Assembly (NCBI GenBank): GCA_002427105.1
Contig: DIPM01000033.1
Coordinates: 62,001-126,000 of the forward strand
Reading direction: 5' to 3'
From: Marinilabiliaceae bacterium UBA5488
Lineage (GTDB): Bacteria > Bacteroidota > Bacteroidia > Bacteroidales > Marinilabiliaceae
Length of the DNA stretch: 64,000 nucleotides
Below the pieces are notes generated by a model, which was given only the letters and a program-made list of their open reading frames with translations, made no database searches and was not told where the DNA came from. A program made the translations under genes and the position numbers. Below, in pieces: positions 59,139 to 64,000 of the stretch. Numbering within the stretch: the stretch's first letter is position 1; each line of letters opens with the position of its first letter.

Positions 59139-60299
59139 CTACTCCAATCGCCGGGCGCCATCACCAACCTCAGCAATATAGAACAAGGGTTTCAAACCCG
59201 TCCTTTTTTCGTAGGCTGGACCAACCTTTGCAATAAAACTGTCAACGGCTGAATCCTTAACAATGGAGACTGTACATCCTCCAAATCCGGCTCCGGTCAT
59301 TCTGGAACCATAAACTCCTTCCACCTTCCATGCTTCCTCAACCAAGGCATCCAATTCTGAACCGGTAACCTCATAATCATCTCTAAGCGAAACATGAGAA
59401 GCATTCATCAACTGCCCGAATTCTGAAAGATCGCCTCTTTCAAGGGCAGACATAGCGTCAAGTACACGCTGATTCTCAGTAATCACGTGGCGCGCACGTT
59501 TCAACAAAACCTTGTCAGATAATCTCTTATAAAGATCGTTAAACATTTCAAAATCAATATCGCTAAGGAAGGTGAACTTGCCCTCAGCATTCATCTCTTC
59601 TAAGGCTTTTTCACATTCAGCCCTGCGTTCGTTATATTTTGAATCTGCCAGGCCTCTGCGTTTGTTGGTATTGCTAATTACAATTTTACAGCCATCAAGT
59701 TTTAAAGGCACTTCGGAGTATGCAAGCGTATCACACTTCAAGGCAAGAGCGTGGTCTTTTTTTCCCATTCCAACAGCAAACTGATCCATAATTCCGCTGT
59801 TAACTCCCACAAATAGATTCTCGGCACGCTGTGAAAGCTTGACCATCTCCATCATTGGCAATCCGGCTTTATAGAAATCATTTATCAATACAGATGTTAC
59901 GAGTTCAATTGAGGCTGAGGATGACAGACCTGCTCCGTTGGGAATATTTCCGCAATACAACAAGTCAAGGCCAGCAATATAAATTTGCTTTTTTGCAAAT
60001 TCATTAATCACTCCTAAGGGATAGTTTACCCAAGCCCCATCGGGCTGCTTCTTTGGGAGCTCAGAAAGAGGAATTTCCATTTTCAAATCCATATTGGTGC
60101 TTGCAAATCGAACAATATCCGAACTGTTCTTAGCTGCCAGAAGGTAGGTTCCGTAGTTTATTGCGCAAGGGAAGACATAGCCTCCATTATAATCGGTGTG
60201 TTCACCTATTAAATTCACTCGTCCGGGTGAGAAAAAAAGTGCTTCAGCTTCCTTGTTATACTGCCTGCTGAATTCTTTCTTTAATGCATCTATGTCCAT
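59139..60299 (-). CDS. galK: Galactokinase
   Basis: Phosphorylates alpha-D-galactose in the Leloir pathway. 386 residues from the ATG at 60299; the frame upstream (22 codons) is not family-like. GHMP kinase signatures: FFSPGRVNLIGEHTDYNGG at the N terminus, GNIPNGAGLSSSASIE with the ATP-binding loop, GIMDQFAVGMGKKDHA with catalytic Asp, and the C-terminal MTGAGFGGCTVSIV. The usual galactose-binding residues are in place. Own promoter; divergent to ilvD. No galT is visible; galM lies on the other side of ilvD. Confidence 0.96.
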   Translation of the reverse strand: MDIDALKKEFSRQYNKEAEALFFSPGRVNLIGEHTDYNGGYVFPCAINYGTYLLAAKNSSDIVRFASTNMDLKMEIPLSELPKKQPDGAWVNYPLGVINEFAKKQIYIAGLDLLYCGNIPNGAGLSSSASIELVTSVLINDFYKAGLPMMEMVKLSQRAENLFVGVNSGIMDQFAVGMGKKDHALALKCDTLAYSEVPLKLDGCKIVISNTNKRRGLADSKYNERRAECEKALEEMNAEGKFTFLSDIDFEMFNDLYKRLSDKVLLKRARHVITENQRVLDAMSALERGDLSEFGQLMNASHVSLRDDYEVTGSELDALVEEAWKVEGVYGSRMTGAGFGGCTVSIVKDSAVDSFIAKVGPAYEKRTGLKPLFYIAEVGDGARRLE

Positions 60300-60335
60300 A
60301 ATTACTGCTTTACATTTTACTTCTATGAGGAAGGG

Positions 60336-60365
60336 CAAAAGTAAAGATTTTTTCAAGCTCAACAA
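60336..60365 (-). promoter_or_regulatory. Promoter of galK
   Basis: On the minus strand TTG (60363-60365), 19 bases, TACTTTTG (60336-60343) followed by C: a full Bacteroidota consensus, 37 bases before the galK start. Confidence 0.7.
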
Positions 60366-60411
60366 AAGGATAATTCGCTTGTTCCTCTATTTTAAACTAA
60401 AGATTTACACG

Positions 60412-62088
60412 ATGACAAGGCAGTATAATAAATTCAGCAGGATTATTACACAAGACGACAGTCTGCCGGCGGCCCAGGCTATGCTGCATGCTATTGGCAT
60501 GAACGAGGATGACCAGAAAAAAGCCCAGGTAGGAATAGTTAGTACCGGCTTTCAGGGCAACCCCTGCAATATGCACCTCAACGACCTGGCCCTTGAAGTG
60601 AAAAAAGAAATTGACAAACAGCAGGACTTATACGGACTTATTTTTCATACCATAGGTGTTAGCGATGGTATCACCAACGGAACAACCGGTATGATGTATT
60701 CCTTACCCTCACGGGAACTTATTGCTGACTCAATAGAAACAGTTGTAGCTGCTCAGTTTTACGATGCTGTGGTTCCCATAGTGGGCTGCGATAAAAATAT
60801 GCCGGGAGCCATGATCGCGCTAGGCCGTTTGAATCGCCCTGCCATTTTGATGTACGGAGGAACCGTAAAGAAGGGAAGCTGGAAGGGCAAAGATCTCAAT
60901 ATTGTTTCGGCATTTGAAGCTTATGGCGAAAGGCTAAGGGGCAATATGTCCGAATTCGATTACAAGGGCATTATTAAGCACAGCATTCCGGGTGCAGGAG
61001 CATGCGGGGGCATGTACACGGCTAATTCAATGGCTGCCGCCATCGAATGTATGGGTATGAGTCTCCCATATTCTTCATCAAATCCGGCGGTAAGTCCCCA
61101 AAAGATAAATGAAGCCGGGCGAATTGCGTCGGCTATTAAAGTGGTGATGGAAAAAGATTTGAAGCCGCACGATATTATGACCCGCGAAGCTTTTGAAAAT
61201 GCTATTAGCTTGATTATGGCACTGGGAGGATCCACCAACGCTGTAATCCACCTGATTGCTATGGCCAAGGCAATAAATGTAAGCCTTAGTATCGACGATT
61301 TTCAAGATATTAGTAATCGTGTGCCTTATTTAGCTGACTTAAAACCAAGTGGTAAATTCCTGATGGAAGACTTGCACGAAATAGGCGGCATTCCCGGCGT
61401 TATGAAATTTTTGCTTAAGAATGGTATCTTGAACGGCAACTGCATGACAGTAACAGGTAAGACTCTGGGCGAAAATCTGGAAGAAGTGCCTGACTTCCCT
61501 GCCACTCAGCAAATAATTCGTTCCTTAAGCAATCCTCTGAAAAAGACAGGGCATATACAAATTTTGTATGGCAACCTGGCACCCGAAGGAGCTGTGGCTA
61601 AGATTACCGGTAAAGAAGGTGAACGTTTTGAGGGCCCGGCACGAGTATATGAAAATGAGTCATCTGCCAATGAAGGCATCAAAAATGAAGTGCAGCCGGG
61701 CGAAGTTGTTGTAATACGAAACAGCGGACCCAAAGGAGGTCCGGGAATGCCGGAAATGCTTAAGCCAACCGGCGCCCTAATGGGTGCAGGCTTGGGCTCT
61801 TCAGTTGCTTTGATAACAGACGGTCGCTTTTCGGGTGGCTCACACGGCTTTGTAGTAGGGCATATCACTCCCGAGGCTTACGAAGGAGGATTAATCGCTC
61901 TAATCAAAAATGGCGACATCATTAGTATTGATATTAGCAAAAACAGTATTAACGTTGATATTAGCGGCGAAGAGATTCAGAAGCGTCGCGCTGCATGGAA
62001 GCGCCCCGAAAGTAATGAGCCTATCGGTATTCTTAAGAAATTCCGCCGCTCCGTCAGCTCAGCCTCCGAGGGCTGCGTAACTGATTAA
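60412..62088 (+). CDS. ilvD: Dihydroxy-acid dehydratase
   Basis: Iron-sulfur enzyme of branched-chain amino-acid synthesis, making the 2-keto acids from 2,3-dihydroxy acids. 558 residues from the ATG at 60412; a much longer open frame runs upstream into galK antisense and is not coding. Seen: VGIVSTGFQGNPCNMHLNDLA and VGCDKNMPGAMIALGRLNRP with cluster cysteines, GACGGMYTANSMAAAIECMG with the third, and the C-terminal FSGGSHGFVVGHITPEA. No other ilv or leu gene is adjacent, so the pathway is scattered. Followed by a strong terminator. Confidence 0.96.
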   Translation: MTRQYNKFSRIITQDDSLPAAQAMLHAIGMNEDDQKKAQVGIVSTGFQGNPCNMHLNDLALEVKKEIDKQQDLYGLIFHTIGVSDGITNGTTGMMYSLPSRELIADSIETVVAAQFYDAVVPIVGCDKNMPGAMIALGRLNRPAILMYGGTVKKGSWKGKDLNIVSAFEAYGERLRGNMSEFDYKGIIKHSIPGAGACGGMYTANSMAAAIECMGMSLPYSSSNPAVSPQKINEAGRIASAIKVVMEKDLKPHDIMTREAFENAISLIMALGGSTNAVIHLIAMAKAINVSLSIDDFQDISNRVPYLADLKPSGKFLMEDLHEIGGIPGVMKFLLKNGILNGNCMTVTGKTLGENLEEVPDFPATQQIIRSLSNPLKKTGHIQILYGNLAPEGAVAKITGKEGERFEGPARVYENESSANEGIKNEVQPGEVVVIRNSGPKGGPGMPEMLKPTGALMGAGLGSSVALITDGRFSGGSHGFVVGHITPEAYEGGLIALIKNGDIISIDISKNSINVDISGEEIQKRRAAWKRPESNEPIGILKKFRRSVSSASEGCVTD

Positions 62089-62112
62089 TAAGCGACTTTC
62101 TCACCGGTATTG

Positions 62113-62150
62113 AAGCCCTGCCTTGCCAAAGGCGGGGCTTTTTGAGTTTA
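62113..62150 (+). terminator. Rho-independent terminator after ilvD
   Basis: Twelve-base stem AAGCCCTGCCTT / AAGGCGGGGCTT (one G-U pair), loop GCCA, then TTTTGAGTTT. Confidence 0.82.
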
Positions 62151-62263
62151 AAAACTTTAGTAGCTTTGCACTTATACATTCCATCTTGTCATTTTTGACT
62201 TTAACAATTGATGACAGAATACAGCTCTTTTAAATTTAATACTAAGTATTCTTCGAATTTTCC

Positions 62264-62271
62264 TATTTTTG
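62264..62271 (+). promoter_or_regulatory. Putative -7 box for galM
   Basis: TATTTTTG, 26 bases before the galM start. No -33 TTG at the expected place. Confidence 0.48.
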
Positions 62272-62296
62272 TTTTTGCAAACTAAATAATTTAATA

Positions 62297-63334
62297 ATGA
62301 ATATTGAAGAGAGTAAAATTGAAAACTCAAAAAATCTCAGCGTTTCTTTATATACTTTAAAGAATAAGAGAGGGACAAGTGTTAAAATCACAAATATAGG
62401 AGCTACAATTACCAGCATTACAACTCCTGACAAAAACGGAACCATTGAAGAAATTGTCCTAGGCTTTGACGACCCTATGAGCTATTTGTCAGAAGAGTAC
62501 AAAAACAATTGTGTCTATTTAGGTGCTGTTGCAGGACGCTTCGCAAACCGAATTGCAGGGGGACAATTTTCGCTTAACGGAAAAAATTATAAACTCGCCC
62601 AAAATAACGGAGCTAACCATTTGCATGGCGGTCCAGAAGGATTTCACTTTAAACTTTGGAATGCTAAGATAGAAGCTGACACTCTGGTTCTGACTCTTCT
62701 TAGCCCCGATAATGATGAAGGCTACCCGGGTAATCTTGAAGTAAAAGTGAGCTATCGACTAAATGATGATAACGAACTGATAATAGACTACAAAGCCTCA
62801 ACCGACAAAGCGACTCCGGTTAATCTGACCAATCACAGCTATTTTAATCTTTCGGGTAAAAAGGGCAATATTCTGAATCATGAGCTAATGATTATGGCCG
62901 ACCACTATACTCCGGCTATAGATGCAATCCCCACAGGCGAAATTTTAAGTGTGGAAAATACGCCCTTTGACTTTAAAACCTTTCACAAAATCGGCGAGCG
63001 CATGCATCTCCTTCCGGAAAAAACTTACGATCACAACATGGTTCTTAATAACAAAGAAGGCGAACTCTCCCTTGCTGCCATTGCTAAAGAGAATAGTTCG
63101 GGAAGAATCCTGGAAGTCTTTACTACCTTGCCCGGGATGCAATTTTACGCGGGATATTTTCTGGATGGCACACATGGTCGCGGCAATCGGAAATTCGAGA
63201 GTCTGGAAGGCTTCTGCTTTGAAACGCAGTATTTCCCGGATTCGCCCAATAAGCCACACTTTCCCAGTTGCATCGTAAGTCCTGACAAGCCATTTAATCA
63301 CACAACCGTATTCAAGTTCAGCACTAAAAATTAA
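62297..63334 (+). CDS. galM: Aldose 1-epimerase (galactose mutarotase)
   Basis: Interconverts alpha and beta anomers of aldoses such as galactose, supplying GalK with the alpha form. 345 residues. Seen: NIGATITSITTPDKNG, GAVAGRFANRIAGGQFSLNG, catalytic His in NHLHGGPEGFHFKLW and NLTNHSYFNLSG, YTPAIDAIPTGEI, YDHNMVL and the catalytic Glu region FCFETQYFPDSPNKPHFPS. All are intact. It would act with galK, 2 kb away on the other side of ilvD. 16 bases before the acyl-CoA ligase gene. Confidence 0.96.
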   Translation: MNIEESKIENSKNLSVSLYTLKNKRGTSVKITNIGATITSITTPDKNGTIEEIVLGFDDPMSYLSEEYKNNCVYLGAVAGRFANRIAGGQFSLNGKNYKLAQNNGANHLHGGPEGFHFKLWNAKIEADTLVLTLLSPDNDEGYPGNLEVKVSYRLNDDNELIIDYKASTDKATPVNLTNHSYFNLSGKKGNILNHELMIMADHYTPAIDAIPTGEILSVENTPFDFKTFHKIGERMHLLPEKTYDHNMVLNNKEGELSLAAIAKENSSGRILEVFTTLPGMQFYAGYFLDGTHGRGNRKFESLEGFCFETQYFPDSPNKPHFPSCIVSPDKPFNHTTVFKFSTKN

Positions 63335-63350
63335 CTCTTGATGAGCTATA

Positions 63351-64000
63351 ATGATAAGCATAATTGATTACTTCGAAGAGAGGGTTCGCTCCTACCCTGA
63401 CAATCCGCTTGTCTGGGAAAAAACTGACGCTAAATACGAAGCCACTTCATATAGTGAGGCGCATAAACTTGTAAAATTTTATGCTGCAGGACTTCTCTCG
63501 CTGGGGATAAATAAGGGCGATAGAATCTCACTCCTATCGGAAGGAAGGCGTGATTGGTTAATTTGTGAGCTCGCCATTCTCTATATTGGAGCAGTCAACG
63601 TGCCTCTGTCGGTCAAACTTGAAGAGGCCAACGATTTGGTATTCAGAATTGCACATTCTGAAAGCAGGCTGGTGGTTGTTTCGGCCTTTCAACTAAATAA
63701 AATTAGGAGCATAAAAAATCAACTTCCCGACTTAGAAAAAATAATTGTCTTTGATGATAGCGACAATAGTGATGAAGACGAGATAAGTTGGAGCGAACTT
63801 TTCAAGCTAGGGGAAGAGTTGATAAAACAAAAGCCTGAACAATTAAAGGAGAGGCGTAATTTGGTTAAGCCGGAAGATATGGCAAATATCTCTTACACTT
63901 CAGGGACAACTGCCGATCCCAAAGGCATTATGCTCTCGCATAGAAACTACACAGCAAATGTTGAACAAGCATTCAGCTTTATTGATATTCCTGAACACTA
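63351..64000 (+). CDS. Long-chain acyl-CoA synthetase (AMP-forming), N-terminal part, open at right edge
   Basis: Frame starting MISIIDYFEERVRSYPDNPL and running off the window with no stop; 216 residues visible. AMP-binding enzyme: GAVNVPLSVKLEEAND is the usual substrate-tunnel strand, and YTSGTTADPKGIMLSHRNYT near residue 180 is the AMP-binding P-loop. It activates fatty acids to acyl-CoA; chain length and the C-terminal half are not visible. 16 bases after galM, probably cotranscribed. Chosen start ATG 63351: the ATG at 63341 is in another frame with an early stop. Confidence 0.9.
   Translation, partial: MISIIDYFEERVRSYPDNPLVWEKTDAKYEATSYSEAHKLVKFYAAGLLSLGINKGDRISLLSEGRRDWLICELAILYIGAVNVPLSVKLEEANDLVFRIAHSESRLVVVSAFQLNKIRSIKNQLPDLEKIIVFDDSDNSDEDEISWSELFKLGEELIKQKPEQLKERRNLVKPEDMANISYTSGTTADPKGIMLSHRNYTANVEQAFSFIDIPEH

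Noticed and set aside
60196..60411. Upstream extension of ilvD
   Set aside because: The open frame runs antisense over the galK start and promoter; the ATG at 60412 begins the normal IlvD N terminus.
1..64000. CRISPR arrays, insertion sequences, prophage, secretion or defence islands
   Set aside because: No spaced direct repeats, transposase, terminal repeats, phage structural or restriction genes could be found by reading both strands.

Overview
The window is a gene-dense, low-GC stretch of chromosome from a member of the Bacteroidota, most likely a Bacteroidales/Marinilabiliales-type organism. The signs are promoters of the TTG-N19-TAnnTTTG kind used by the Bacteroidota primary sigma factor, families largely confined to the phylum (DUF3822, a BT_3928-type DoxX protein, tandem DUF1599, the short SerA with a TPKK motif), ATP-type PEP carboxykinase, and poor Shine-Dalgarno signals. 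I see no prophage, insertion sequence or CRISPR array. It reads as core chromosome.

Layout. 1-999: C-terminal part of a UvrA (open at the left edge). 1011-8999, minus strand: two secreted or lipoprotein genes of unknown function, a dihydroorotate-dehydrogenase-like protein, a YggS PLP protein, DUF1015, serA, serC and gcvT, a serine/one-carbon neighbourhood. 9206-9999: an Hpt-STAS signalling pair, then clpB. 12970-16565: a small secreted protein (paralogue of the one at 1011) and a large ABCG-like transporter. 16657-17607: a SiaB/SiaC kinase-substrate pair. 17773-21568: cysE, nadR-like kinase, pnuC and a C-terminal processing protease. 21721-26519: guaA, rnz, STAS and rpsA. 26747-31967: nucleotide-sugar genes (UDP-xylose synthase, rmlA, rmlC, rmlD) and a phosphosugar mutase. 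32047-38757: RecD-like helicase, pilin-like protein, DUF3822, rsmD, xerD, aroQ and pyk. 38955-39133: two tRNA-Asp genes. 39373-40977: pckA. 41052-44660, minus strand: LpxL-type acyltransferase, TIGR01777 epimerase, cdaA and folP. 44797-52784: DUF1599, DoxX/BT_3928, tpiA, prmA and a 1490-residue exported protein. 52814-55321: a putative preQ1 riboswitch and queC-queE-queF. 55359-63334: purL, galK, ilvD and galM. 63351 to the right edge: an acyl-CoA ligase (open).

How the genes work together. serC, serA, DUF1015 and YggS suggest a serine/PLP locus without a visible serB; gcvT consumes the one-carbon side. pnuC with the NadR-like kinase is a nicotinamide riboside salvage unit. queC-queE-queF convert carboxy-deazaguanine precursor to preQ1, and the leader between their promoter and the queC start folds like a preQ1-I aptamer, so the operon is probably under feedback control by its product. 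The Hpt, two STAS proteins and the SiaBC pair point to partner-switching regulation spread over about 15 kb.

The items most worth following are the preQ1-like leader, the atypical CX3CX11C radical-SAM motif of QueE, the 1490-residue exported protein with a winged-helix-like segment, the paralogous small secreted proteins, and the SiaBC/Hpt/STAS set. All calls rest on reading translations and DNA by eye; no database search was run.
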